A stretch of DNA of 55,987 nucleotides from contig JAJYNO010000004.1 of NCBI GenBank assembly GCA_021786295.1, forward strand, positions 1 through 55,987. The letters are read 5' to 3'. Each line of letters begins with the position of its first letter. The first letter of the stretch is position 1. Below the pieces are notes generated by a model that saw nothing but the letters and a program-made list of their open reading frames with translations, did no database searches and was not told the origin of the DNA. The translations under genes were made by a program, and so were the position numbers. This document shows positions 15,968 to 25,149 of the stretch, piece by piece. This stretch comes from a bacterium. GTDB taxonomy: Bacteria > Elusimicrobiota > Elusimicrobia > Elusimicrobiales > UBA9959.

Positions 15968-18900
15968 ATGGCAGCCTGCCCCGCCTCCTCCTTCCGCGGA
16001 CGGGCCCTCCTGGGCCTGTTCTGCGCCTTCCTCCTGCCCGCCCTGGCCGGGCTGGCGGCCGCGCAGGACGTCACGCCGCCGACGGCGGCAGTACTGCAGC
16101 CAGCCGACGGCTCCTACGTGAGCTCGCTGCCCTCGATAACCGGCACGGCGGCCGACGACACGGCCGTGGCCTCGGTCAGCCTGGAGTTGAGCCGGCAGTC
16201 GGACGGGCTCTACTGGAACGGGGCCGCCTGGGCCTCCGGGCAGACCTGGCTGGCTGCGTCCGTCTTTCCTTCGTCGTGGTCGTACTCCGGGGTGCCGCCG
16301 CTGGTGGACGGGTCCACCTACGCGGTGACTGCCAGGGCCGTGGACGCGGCTGGCAATGTCTCGCCGGACGCCTCCTCTCTCTTCTACAAGGACGCCTCCG
16401 GCTGCCGCTGGGGGCTGTGGAGCGTGCAGAGCGGTCCCTGGTCCTCCACCGCCACCTGGAACAGCGGGGTAGTCCCTTCGGCCTGCAGTTCCGTGCTGGT
16501 CTCGGCAGGCAGCACGGTGACGCTGGACGTCCCGCTGGCTCAGGCGCGCTCGGCCGCTCTGGACGGGGAACTGTCCTTCGCCCGCTCGGCCTCATCCTCG
16601 TTCATGCTGAGCGGGGGCAGCCTTACCGTCAATTCCGGCGGGACGCTGGACATGGGCGCCGAGGCCAGCCCGATACCGTCCACGGTCACGGCCACGCTTA
16701 TCCTCTCCTCCGGCGCCTACGCCGGACAGTACGCGCTGGTGATAGAGGACGGGGGCTCGTTCTCGGCGCGCGGCTCGGAAAGGACGCCTTACGCCTACGC
16801 CACTAAAAGTATAACGACCGACAGCAGCCTTTACGTCTACGGCTCCACCTCGGCGGCCGGCTGGCAGATGGGGGACGCCATCGCCGTAGGGCCCACCTCC
16901 GGCAGCGGCCCCGTCTCGGTCTCGACCCGCACCATCTTCTTCCTGAACACCGGCGCCGCGCCGGAATACAACGTCATCTGGACCGGCGGGGCCTTGGCGT
17001 CGCCCAGGTACCTGAGCCCCGGCACTCCGATACTGGTAGCCAACCTGACGCGCAACGTGGTGGTGCGCTCCTCCGGAACCGTGGTGGGCGGCCCGATGGG
17101 CAACAGCGCCGCGGTGATAGACCGCTCCGCCTCGCCGGCAGGCTTCAGGGCGGCATACGCCGAGTTCGCCTACCTCGGGTCCTCGGCGGGCCCCATGTAC
17201 GGCCTGGGGCTGGAGGCGGCCTCAGGGGCGGAGATCTCCAGCTCCTCCATCCACGACTGCTCCTACGGGCTGGTGCTGAACGGCTCCTCCGGCAACGTCC
17301 TCTACGCGGACAGCTTCTACAACAACCTGTACGGCGGGGTCGCGTTCCTGGACTCCCAGCACAACACGCTGGAGCGCGACTATGCGTACGGCAACGGCGG
17401 CCACGGGCTGTACCTGCACGGCTCCTCCGCCTACAACGCGCTGGAGAAGGACGGTTTCTATTCCAACTCGGGGCAGGGCGTTTATATGGACGGGCCGGGC
17501 GGAGGCAATACCCTGGCCGGAGCAAGGGCCTTCTCCAACGGGGCCTACGGGGCGTACTTCGCCGGCTCCCCCGGCAACATACTGGGCGGCAACTTCTATT
17601 ACTCCAACGCCTCGGGCGGGGTCTTCCTCGGCCAGGCCTCCGGCGTACTCTCGGCAGGAGACCGGGCCTATTCCAACTACGGGCCCGGCCTTAGCGTCTC
17701 CGGCTCCTCCGGCGGGATCTTCGCAGGCGGATGGCTCGGCTACGACGTTTCCGGCGCCTCCGTGCCGGACGCCGTCTCCGAGGTCTATCTGGACCCGGCC
17801 CTGGCGGGGTCTCTGACCCTTGACGGCAGCTGGGTGAACGCTTCAGCGCCGGTTTCCACCGCCGGCTTCAAGGCCGGCAGCTGGCTGCTTTCCTACGGGC
17901 AGAACGGCTCCTCTGGCACGCTGCGTCTCTGGGGGGATTACGCCATTGCCGGAAGCACGCTCACGCTGGACCGCTCCGCCAGGCTCTATTCCTCCTTCTC
18001 CACCGCGCCCAAGCTGATGCGCGGAGGCGGCCATTCCATAACGGGCCTGGCCACGGACGACGCCTCGGCGCGCTCCGAGATAGTGACCGTGGAGGACGAG
18101 GGCGGAGATCTCTGGCGGGTATACGGCTCCTCCTCGGGCGTGCTGGGGTCCTTCACGGCCGGGCCCTACTCCAGCTATGCCTTCAGCGGCCCCGGTCTGA
18201 GCTTCACGTTGAACGTGGGGGGCTCGCCGGCCGCGGGCGACGCGCTGGACTTCGCCACCGTTCCCGCCTCCGACGACGCGGGTCTGCAGAAGAAGCTCCT
18301 CTTCGGGCCTGCTTCCGGCTCCTACAACAACGGGCGCTCGAAACTGGAGATCGCCTCTTCCGGAGGCATCTCCCTGCTGGGAGGAGCGGACGGCTCCGGC
18401 TATACGGTGGTGGACAGGCTGGACCCTTCCTCCACTTACTACACCCTCGTGGACTCCGGGGCTTTTACCGCCGAACATTCCTCCTTCACCAACATGGACC
18501 AGGACGGCATACAGCTGTCCGGGGCAGGCGGAATATCCATCTCCTCCTGCTCCTTCGACTATCTCGGCTACGCCTCCGGCACCAGTTCTTACCTGACCGC
18601 GCGCGACCTGACCTCCGACGCCACCTTCTACGGCGTCTACTTCGGGCTTTCCCGCTCCACCGCGGCCTATCCCGCCGTCTACAACGTCAAAGTGCAGGGT
18701 TCCGACGCCGGCCTGCGCTGGCATTTTCTGGGGGACGAGGCGGCGCTGGGGCCGCTGTGGGGAGAGGCCCACGACCTGGAGGAGGGGACGGACAACAAGG
18801 TGCTCTGGGGCGACGTCATCCCGCCTACCATTGCCCTCCTGGAGCCTTCGGCCCAGTACGTCGCCTCTCTGCCGGAGATACGCGGCACGGCCGCCGACGA

Positions 18901-21439
18901 CAACTACGTCTCCTCCGTCACGCTTTCCATCACCCGGTTCAGCGACGGGCTGTACTGGGACGGCTCGGCCTGGGGGCCAGGCCCGTCCTGGCTGGACGCG
19001 AGCCTGTTCTCCTCCTCCTGGACCTACACCTCCCTGCCGACTTTCCAGGAAGGCTTCACCTACCAGCTGGCCGCCAGGGCGGTGGACGGCGCTGGCAACT
19101 GGTCAGATCCCTATTCTACCGCGACCTTCCGCTACGACCCTAACCCGCCGGAGGCGAAGGTGGTCTCGCCCGCGGACGGCGTCGACATCACCTCCTCTGC
19201 CTTCGCCGGGGTCTCCGGCACGGCCTGGGACGCCGGTTCCGAACCGGCCGCGGTGTGGGTAAAGATAGAGCGCCTCTCCGACGGCGCCTTCTGGGACGGG
19301 ACGGCCTCCCAGTGGACCTCCAGCGCCGCCTGGAACGCGGCCTCAGGGACCACGGACTGGGCCTATGCCGGCCCGCCGGAGGGAGAGCTGGCCTCGTGGA
19401 CCTCCTACTACGCCGTGGCCCGCGCGCAGGACCTGGCCGGGAACATGCAGACCTCCGAAGCCTGGGGCAGCACCTTCACCTACGTTGTGCCGCCGCCGCT
19501 GCCGGGGCAGCCGGGCAAGCCGTCCGGCCAGGTGCTGGGCGTCTCCTCCATAGCCTGGTCCTGGGCCGCGGCGGCCGCGGCCGACGGCTACGACGTCTAT
19601 CCCTCCTCTGCGCCCTCGTCCGCGCCGGCCTACTACCCGGGGACGGCCTTCGTGCAGCAGGGGCTCTCCCCGAACACCACCTACAGCATAACTGCCGCTG
19701 GGCGGAACTTCTCCGGGGAGGGGCCGCTGTCGCCGCCTTCCGACGTGCTGGCTACGCCGGCCGCTCCGCCGGCGGGCGTCTCCGCCGGGCTCTACTTCAG
19801 CAGCATTACGCTGAGCTGGGCGCTCAACGGCAATCCGCCCGGCACGCAGGCCGAGGTGGAGAAACTTTACGGCTCCGCCGAGGCGACTACGGACGCCTCC
19901 TATACCGATACCGGCCTGCTTGGCTGCACCAGCTACTATTACAGCATCTGGAACGTCAACAGCGCCGGCGTTCCCAGCGCCCGCGCTGAGGTGGGCCCGC
20001 TGCTGACCGGGAGCCCGTCCCCGCCGCAGCCAGGGGGGCTGTACGCCGCCGCGCTGGGCGGGGGCAGGATAGCCGTCTCGTGGGAGCCGTCGCCTTTCGA
20101 GGGGATAACGGCCTACGACCTGTATTATGACGGCGGCAGCGGCACCATAGACTACGGCGCGCCGCTGGCCGTGCTCTCGCCGCTGCAGGATTCTTATATT
20201 ACCGGCGTGCTGGTCTCCAGCGCGGCCTACAGGTTCGCCCTGAGGGCCGTGCACCGCTGCGGCGTGGAGGAAAAGAACACCTCGGTGGCGGCGTCGGCCC
20301 CCTCGCTGGCGGCCCTCTCCGGCCCGCGCGCCGGCATCAGGACGCCGCAGGCCGGCCGGAGGGTGTACGGCAACAGCCTGACGGTGCTGGCTGAGCTCTA
20401 CTCAGGGACCCCCCAGGAGACCAGGAACGTGCTGTTCCAGTACAGGGCGGCGGGTTCGTCGGCGTGGCTGGACATGGTTCCCGCCGGGGCCGCGGAGCAT
20501 CCCAACCCGGACGCCTCCTTCCCCTATTTCGTGCACTGGGACGTGACGGGCCTGCCGCCCGGGGAATACGATCTGCGCGCCGTGGCCTACGGGCTCTCCG
20601 GGGCCGCCGACCAGGCTCCTGATTCCGTGACGGTGGACGTGGACCCGGCCGCGCCCGACATAGCCGAGAACGACTCCGGCGGGACGGTAGCCAGGTCCCA
20701 GACCGTCTATAATCTGGTCCCCGACGCCGCCGCCGCCGGCGACCCGGCCACCCCGCAGGTGACCTACGTGCTGATCCCGGCCGGGGCGCTGGACGCCTCC
20801 TCCGCTACGCTGACCGTGATAAGCGGTCCCCCGGCGCTCCCTCCGCCCCCCCCGGACGCAGTCCCGGCGGGCATAGCGGCTGAAGCCTCGTTGTCAGGCC
20901 AGAGCGACCTGGCCGGCGGCCTGACCGCGCTGGTGACGCTCTCCTACCAGGACGCCGACGGGGACGGCGTGCTGGACGGGACCAACATCCACGCCGACCA
21001 GCTCAGGATGTACTCCTCCCGCACTCCCTCCGGGCCGTGGGAGATGGTGGCCGATTCCTCGGTAGACCTGGCAGGCAGGAAGGTCTCCGGCCATACTTCG
21101 CACTTCAGCTATTTCGCGCTGTTCGTGCCGCAGTCGTCGGGAGTAAGTTCGGCGCGCGCCTACCCGGTGCCGTGGAAACCCGGCTCAGGCGGCAGGTTCG
21201 ACTCGGCCTTCGGTTCTGACGGGATAGTCTTCGATCACCTTGAGGCCGGGTCCGAGATAAGCATCTTCACGGTGACCAGCCGGCTGGTCAGGAAACTGCA
21301 CGTGAGCGCGGCGGACCTCGGCGTGAAGGTCTGGGACGGCAAGAACTCCTCGGGGGCCGACGTGGCCAGCGGCGTCTACCTGGCCTACATAAAGGCGGGG
21401 GGGAATTCCAAGGTGCTGAAACTGGCGGTGGAAAGATGA
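15968..21439 (+). CDS. Giant secreted Ig/G8/beta-helix/FN3 protein with a T9SS/FlgD-like C-terminal domain
   Basis: A 1,823-residue surface or extracellular protein. A signal peptide (about 1-33, ending LAGLAAAQ) leads to an Ig-like unit (TPPTAAVLQPADGSYVSSLP, AADDTAVASVSLELSRQSDG). A G8-like domain follows (TATWNSGVVPSACSSVLVSA, then GWQMGDAIAV), then a right-handed beta-helix with repeats such as SSSIHDCSYGLVLNGSSGN and DYAYGNGGHGLYLHGSS. Two further Ig units (IPPTIALLEPSAQYVASLPE, and NPPEAKVVSPADG), FN3-like domains and a final FlgD/T9SS-like unit ending WDGKNSSGADVASGVYLAYI complete it. Repeated Ig units share SDGLYWDG/SDGLYWNG. The final ATGA overlaps the start of the PorV-like gene, so the two are coupled. 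Binding of glycans or cell-surface display is inferred. Confidence 0.85.
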   Translation: MAACPASSFRGRALLGLFCAFLLPALAGLAAAQDVTPPTAAVLQPADGSYVSSLPSITGTAADDTAVASVSLELSRQSDGLYWNGAAWASGQTWLAASVFPSSWSYSGVPPLVDGSTYAVTARAVDAAGNVSPDASSLFYKDASGCRWGLWSVQSGPWSSTATWNSGVVPSACSSVLVSAGSTVTLDVPLAQARSAALDGELSFARSASSSFMLSGGSLTVNSGGTLDMGAEASPIPSTVTATLILSSGAYAGQYALVIEDGGSFSARGSERTPYAYATKSITTDSSLYVYGSTSAAGWQMGDAIAVGPTSGSGPVSVSTRTIFFLNTGAAPEYNVIWTGGALASPRYLSPGTPILVANLTRNVVVRSSGTVVGGPMGNSAAVIDRSASPAGFRAAYAEFAYLGSSAGPMYGLGLEAASGAEISSSSIHDCSYGLVLNGSSGNVLYADSFYNNLYGGVAFLDSQHNTLERDYAYGNGGHGLYLHGSSAYNALEKDGFYSNSGQGVYMDGPGGGNTLAGARAFSNGAYGAYFAGSPGNILGGNFYYSNASGGVFLGQASGVLSAGDRAYSNYGPGLSVSGSSGGIFAGGWLGYDVSGASVPDAVSEVYLDPALAGSLTLDGSWVNASAPVSTAGFKAGSWLLSYGQNGSSGTLRLWGDYAIAGSTLTLDRSARLYSSFSTAPKLMRGGGHSITGLATDDASARSEIVTVEDEGGDLWRVYGSSSGVLGSFTAGPYSSYAFSGPGLSFTLNVGGSPAAGDALDFATVPASDDAGLQKKLLFGPASGSYNNGRSKLEIASSGGISLLGGADGSGYTVVDRLDPSSTYYTLVDSGAFTAEHSSFTNMDQDGIQLSGAGGISISSCSFDYLGYASGTSSYLTARDLTSDATFYGVYFGLSRSTAAYPAVYNVKVQGSDAGLRWHFLGDEAALGPLWGEAHDLEEGTDNKVLWGDVIPPTIALLEPSAQYVASLPEIRGTAADDNYVSSVTLSITRFSDGLYWDGSAWGPGPSWLDASLFSSSWTYTSLPTFQEGFTYQLAARAVDGAGNWSDPYSTATFRYDPNPPEAKVVSPADGVDITSSAFAGVSGTAWDAGSEPAAVWVKIERLSDGAFWDGTASQWTSSAAWNAASGTTDWAYAGPPEGELASWTSYYAVARAQDLAGNMQTSEAWGSTFTYVVPPPLPGQPGKPSGQVLGVSSIAWSWAAAAAADGYDVYPSSAPSSAPAYYPGTAFVQQGLSPNTTYSITAAGRNFSGEGPLSPPSDVLATPAAPPAGVSAGLYFSSITLSWALNGNPPGTQAEVEKLYGSAEATTDASYTDTGLLGCTSYYYSIWNVNSAGVPSARAEVGPLLTGSPSPPQPGGLYAAALGGGRIAVSWEPSPFEGITAYDLYYDGGSGTIDYGAPLAVLSPLQDSYITGVLVSSAAYRFALRAVHRCGVEEKNTSVAASAPSLAALSGPRAGIRTPQAGRRVYGNSLTVLAELYSGTPQETRNVLFQYRAAGSSAWLDMVPAGAAEHPNPDASFPYFVHWDVTGLPPGEYDLRAVAYGLSGAADQAPDSVTVDVDPAAPDIAENDSGGTVARSQTVYNLVPDAAAAGDPATPQVTYVLIPAGALDASSATLTVISGPPALPPPPPDAVPAGIAAEASLSGQSDLAGGLTALVTLSYQDADGDGVLDGTNIHADQLRMYSSRTPSGPWEMVADSSVDLAGRKVSGHTSHFSYFALFVPQSSGVSSARAYPVPWKPGSGGRFDSAFGSDGIVFDHLEAGSEISIFTVTSRLVRKLHVSAADLGVKVWDGKNSSGADVASGVYLAYIKAGGNSKVLKLAVER

Positions 21440-22386
21440 GGACAGCGCCGCGCCTGCTGCTCGCCTGCCTGCTGGCGTGTTTCGCCGGCCGGGCGTTCTG
21501 CGCCGACAGGACCGGCACCGGGGCCGCCGCCTTCCTGGAGCTGCCGGTGGACGCGCGCGGTACGGGCATGGGCGGGGCCGTCACCGCGCTGGACGGGGGG
21601 CCTATGGCCATTTTCCACAACCCCGCGGCGCTGGCCGGGGCCGCCCGCCCCGCCGCGGCCTTCAGCCACGCGCTGCTGGTGCAGGGCATGACCTACGACG
21701 CCGCCGGCGCCGCGGTGCCGCTGCGCAACGGCGGGCTGCTGGGCTTCAATATGCTGGGCAACGGGGTGCTGGGCGTGGGGGCGCAGTACCTGCGCTATGG
21801 CAGCTTCGGCGCGCTGGACAACACCGGGGCGCCGGCCGGCACCTTGTCGCCGGTGGACAGCGCCTTTTCGGCCGGCTACGCTTTCTCTCCCTCTGCGGCC
21901 CTCTCGCTTGGCGCGGCCCTCAAATACATCGATTCCCGGATACAGGATTCGGCCTCAGCTTCGGCCATGGACGTGGGGCTGCTGGCCCGGTTCGGGGCCC
22001 TCTCCGCAGGGGCGGCGGTGCAGAACATGGGCGGCGCGTTGAAGTTCAATTTACAGGACTCCCCGCTGGCCGTCAACACGAGGCTGGGGGCGGCCTATGC
22101 GCCGCGCGGTCCCTGGCGCTGGGCCCTGGACCTGGATTTCCCGCAGGACGGCGCTCCCTGGCTGGCGGCCGGGGCCGAGTATGCCTTCTCCCGGACCTCC
22201 GGCTGGGGGCTGACCGCGCGGGCCGGCTACAGCACCGAGGCGCTGCACACCGGCGGGCTGAACGGCGCGGCGGCCGGCTTCAGCCTGGAGCGCGGCGGTC
22301 TCTGTTTCGATTACGCCTTCAAGCCGGACGGCGAACTGGGGGCCGCGCACACCTTCGGCCTCAGGTGCCGGTTCGGGGGCCCATGA
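21436..22386 (+). CDS. PorV/PorQ-like outer-membrane beta-barrel protein
   Basis: A 316-residue exported protein with a signal peptide (LLLACLLACFAGRAFCAD) and an all-beta body. The opening GTGAAAFLELPVDARGTGMG and AIFHNPAALAG blocks are characteristic of the PorV/UPF0164 family; in Bacteroidota PorV shuttles type IX cargo to the surface. Many alternating aromatic/glycine strands and a C-terminal aromatic-rich end fit a FadL-like barrel. Its ATG overlaps the stop of the giant protein by four bases (ATGA), so the two products are made together. A role in exporting or anchoring that protein is inferred from this coupling and from the C-terminal domain of the neighbour. Confidence 0.75.
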   Translation: MRTAPRLLLACLLACFAGRAFCADRTGTGAAAFLELPVDARGTGMGGAVTALDGGPMAIFHNPAALAGAARPAAAFSHALLVQGMTYDAAGAAVPLRNGGLLGFNMLGNGVLGVGAQYLRYGSFGALDNTGAPAGTLSPVDSAFSAGYAFSPSAALSLGAALKYIDSRIQDSASASAMDVGLLARFGALSAGAAVQNMGGALKFNLQDSPLAVNTRLGAAYAPRGPWRWALDLDFPQDGAPWLAAGAEYAFSRTSGWGLTARAGYSTEALHTGGLNGAAAGFSLERGGLCFDYAFKPDGELGAAHTFGLRCRFGGP

Positions 22387-22406
22387 CAGCCTGCCGGCGG
22401 TAAAGG

Positions 22407-22412
22407 TAGAAT
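22407..22412 (+). promoter_or_regulatory. -10 box for a leaderless helicase mRNA
   Basis: TAGAAT ending 7 nt before GTG 22420; no Shine-Dalgarno sequence. Confidence 0.55.
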
Positions 22413-22419
22413 CTGGGAC

Positions 22420-23580
22420 GTGGAACTCTCCGAGGACCAGGAAAAAGCGCTGGCCGCTCTGCTGGCCTGGCGCAGGGACCCGGCGCGCCAGAACTTTATA
22501 ACGCTGGGCGGCTACGCCGGCACCGGCAAGACCACGCTTATCGCCGTGCTCAAGAACGAGCTGGCGCGGCTTAACAAGGGCCTGCGCCTCGCCTTCTGCA
22601 GCTACACCGGCAAGGCCGCGCAGAACCTGAAGAACAAGCTGCGCGAGGCCGGAGCGCTGGCAGCGCGCGACTCGGTGAGCACCATACACGGCCTCATCTA
22701 CACGCCGCTGGAGAACGACGCCGGCCAGATAGCCGGCTGGGTCCGCAAGGAGGTCCTGGAGAAGGACCTGATCATCGTCGACGAGGCGTCCATGGTGGAC
22801 GGCCTGATCTGGGCCGACCTGTGCTCCTACGGCATCCCCATCATCGCCGTGGGGGACCACGGGCAGCTGCCGCCCATCTCCGGCCAGTTCAACCTGATGC
22901 AGGCGCCGCAATTGATGCTGTCGCAGATACACCGGCAGGCCGCGGGCAACCCTATCATAAGGGTCTCGCAGCACGCGCGCACCGCCGGCGTGGTCCCGGC
23001 CGGGCGCTACGGCGCCGGAGTGGTGAAGTACCCGAAGGACGACCCCGACGCGCAGGAGCGCACCGGCGAGCTGCTGGAGGGCTGGAGCCCGGAGACGCTG
23101 ATCCTCTGCGGCTACAACAACACGCGCAACCGCATAAACCAGTTCGTGCGCGCGAGCCGGGGCTTCGAGGGCCCCGCGCCCGCCTCGGGCGACCGCGTGA
23201 TCTGTCTGCGCAACAACCACAAGAAGGCCGTCTACAACGGCATGCTGGGCACGATAGCGCGCATAGCCAGGTACAACGCCGACTGGTACGAGGCGGAGAT
23301 ACGGCTGGACGACCGCGAGAAGCCCTACGACGGGCTGGTCTACGCCCCGCAGTTCGGCGCCAGGACCGGAGTTAACTTCACCAGGGACCGCAAGCTCGCC
23401 ATGCAGGGCGACCTGTTCGACTTCGGCTACGCGCTCACGGTGCACAAGGCGCAGGGCAGCCAGGCGAAGCGCGTGGTGATGTTCGAGGAGCGCTTCAGGC
23501 AGATGGACGACGGCATGTGGCGCCGCTGGCTCTACACCGGCGTCACGCGCGCCGAGGAGGAGCTGTACCTGTTCGGCTAG
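22420..23580 (+). CDS. RecD/Dda-like superfamily 1B DNA helicase
   Basis: A 386-residue ATP-dependent DNA helicase. Walker A GGYAGTGKTT lies near 28-37, motif Ia is CSYTGKAAQNLKNKL, the DEAS-type Walker B is IIVDEASMVDG, motif III is AVGDHGQLPPIS, and the UvrD_C_2 region near the end has FGYALTVHKAQGSQAKRVVMF and YTGVTRAEEELYLFG. Length and order resemble phage Dda and short RecD2-like helicases, which move 5' to 3' on single strands. GTG 22420 is chosen because TAGAAT lies 7 nt upstream and homology begins immediately. It is monocistronic and ends in a strong terminator. Confidence 0.9.
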   Translation: MELSEDQEKALAALLAWRRDPARQNFITLGGYAGTGKTTLIAVLKNELARLNKGLRLAFCSYTGKAAQNLKNKLREAGALAARDSVSTIHGLIYTPLENDAGQIAGWVRKEVLEKDLIIVDEASMVDGLIWADLCSYGIPIIAVGDHGQLPPISGQFNLMQAPQLMLSQIHRQAAGNPIIRVSQHARTAGVVPAGRYGAGVVKYPKDDPDAQERTGELLEGWSPETLILCGYNNTRNRINQFVRASRGFEGPAPASGDRVICLRNNHKKAVYNGMLGTIARIARYNADWYEAEIRLDDREKPYDGLVYAPQFGARTGVNFTRDRKLAMQGDLFDFGYALTVHKAQGSQAKRVVMFEERFRQMDDGMWRRWLYTGVTRAEEELYLFG

Positions 23581-23600
23581 CGGAACGCGGCGGAGAAAAG

Positions 23601-23632
23601 AAGAACCCCGGCGCCGTAACGCCGGGGTTCTT
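23601..23632. terminator. Bidirectional terminator between convergent genes
   Basis: A 13-bp stem AAGAACCCCGGCG / CGCCGGGGTTCTT around a 6-nt loop, shared by the helicase gene (+) and the first clostripain gene (-). Confidence 0.85.
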
Positions 23633-23649
23633 CTTGGCCGGGGAGACGC

Positions 23650-24915
23650 TTACTGCTGCATGAACTGTATGAACCGGGGCCACTGCGTGCCGGCGAAGAG
23701 CATGGCGGTGTAGGAGGGGTCGAAGCCCTCCGCCGGGATCGAGATGGAGACCCCGTGCATCCTGGTCATGTCCTTGCTGGGCTTGTTGTCCGCCACCAGC
23801 GTCCCGGAGATGTAGTCCGTCAGGTCGGCCGCCCTGGCCTTCACGTCGGCGCTGGCGCTTGAGGCGGCCACGCGGGAGACGAAGTCGTAGAGGTCCTTGT
23901 AGGTGTCCTCGGAGAGCATGTCCTGAGAGGAGTCCCGGGCTGCGGCCGCGGTCCTGCCCTCGCCCGCCTTCTCCACCGCTTCGGCGAAGGCGTCCAGTCT
24001 GCTCGCGAAGCCGTCCATCGCCGAGGAGCGTATGGCGGACAGAGTGGCGCGGTACGGGTACTGCGGCGTGTAGGTGTCCACGACGGCCCGGGCCAGGTCC
24101 AGGGGGGTCATGGAAGAGGAGTAGAACCGCCTGAGCAGGGACGCGTAATCCCAGCCGTCGCCGGGCTCGTTGAGCTCGGAGCCCACCACGAAGTCGGTCC
24201 GGTCCTTGAGCTCATAGGCCACCTCGGCCATCTGCATCAGGCAGGCGTCGGAACCGTACACGTCTATGCGGCCCAGGGCCCGCATGATGGCGCCCATCTG
24301 GGGAGTGCTCATGACGTGGTGGGTGTTGTCGTCGTAGGCTATGGCCTTGGCGTTGACGTAGCCGGGCGTGGTCGGGACCCAGCCGCCGCCGTGGTTCCAC
24401 AGCACGTACATGTAGTGGCGGGCCGGGAATTCCTTCATGGCCCACTTGCCGAAATCTATGGCCTGGTGGTAGTCGCCCATGTCGCAGCCGGGGATGCTCT
24501 GCAGCGCCGGGGAGGCCATGCCCCTGGTGAACGTGCTCTTGATTATAAGGAAACGGCGGCAGCCCTTCCAGGAGCCCTCTCCGTTGTCGGACAGGTCCTT
24601 GTGCCCTATCTCCACGACCACGTTCACCTTGTCCGTGGAGCCCACCTGCTCCATCTGGTTGACGTTCTTGAAGATGGCGCTCTCGAGCGAGTTCTTGCCG
24701 TCCACGTAGATCATCAGGGTCCAGTCCTTGACCGGGGCCGCGGCGGACGCGGCGGGGGCGGGCTGCGGCGCGGGAACCGCCCCGGTGTTCCCGCTGAGCC
24801 CACGGGCGGCGGAAAAGGCGTCCGAGAGGCCGGAGCCTTCGTCCTGCGCCATGGACGCTAAAGGCAGCATCGTCATGAGGGCGAAAACTGCCAGCGTAAT
24901 GATCGTCTTGTTCAT
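23650..24915 (-). CDS. Secreted clostripain-family (C11) cysteine peptidase, paralogue 1
   Basis: A 421-residue exported protease. Signal peptide: ITLAVFALMTMLPLASMAQ. After a Pro/Ala linker the C11 domain begins WTLMIYVDGKNSLE. The catalytic dyad is visible: H175 in YVLWNHGGGW and C225 in YGSDACLMQMAEVAYEL. Clostripains usually cut after arginine and need calcium and self-processing. The N-terminus is set at ATG 24915, which has CCGGAGG upstream and starts the signal peptide. It is a close paralogue of the gene at 26572, sharing whole blocks such as MGDYHxAIDFGKWAM and a C-terminal RFIQFMQQ. The MFS/BT1-type transporter gene lies between them on the opposite strand. Confidence 0.9.
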   Translation of the reverse strand: MNKTIITLAVFALMTMLPLASMAQDEGSGLSDAFSAARGLSGNTGAVPAPQPAPAASAAAPVKDWTLMIYVDGKNSLESAIFKNVNQMEQVGSTDKVNVVVEIGHKDLSDNGEGSWKGCRRFLIIKSTFTRGMASPALQSIPGCDMGDYHQAIDFGKWAMKEFPARHYMYVLWNHGGGWVPTTPGYVNAKAIAYDDNTHHVMSTPQMGAIMRALGRIDVYGSDACLMQMAEVAYELKDRTDFVVGSELNEPGDGWDYASLLRRFYSSSMTPLDLARAVVDTYTPQYPYRATLSAIRSSAMDGFASRLDAFAEAVEKAGEGRTAAAARDSSQDMLSEDTYKDLYDFVSRVAASSASADVKARAADLTDYISGTLVADNKPSKDMTRMHGVSISIPAEGFDPSYTAMLFAGTQWPRFIQFMQQ

Positions 24916-25149
24916 AATGGCCTCCGGATCATCCTGTCCCATCCGCTCCCGCGCATTTTTCGCCTCTCCGCAGCGTTCAGCTCCTCCCATAGTTTAATTC
25001 CGTTCCCCCAGGCGCGCATGGGGCCCCGGTACCGGCGGCGCGTAGGCCCAATGGCCCCTGCGCGCTTCAAAAAACGCTATACTTGTAGGCGCCTCGCGCG
25101 TTTCCGGAACGGAACGCCGCTGGCGATGCGGCCGCGGCAGGGGAACAGG

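Noticed and set aside
15968-21439. Internal repeats as a CRISPR-like or tandem-repeat array
   Set aside because: Repeated SDGLYWDG and Ser/Gly-rich segments are protein-level Ig and beta-helix repeats, not regular DNA repeats with spacers.
22051-23445. Long minus-strand frame opposite the Dda-like helicase and PorV-like genes
   Set aside because: It spans two unrelated plus-strand genes and has no domain, so it is a shadow.
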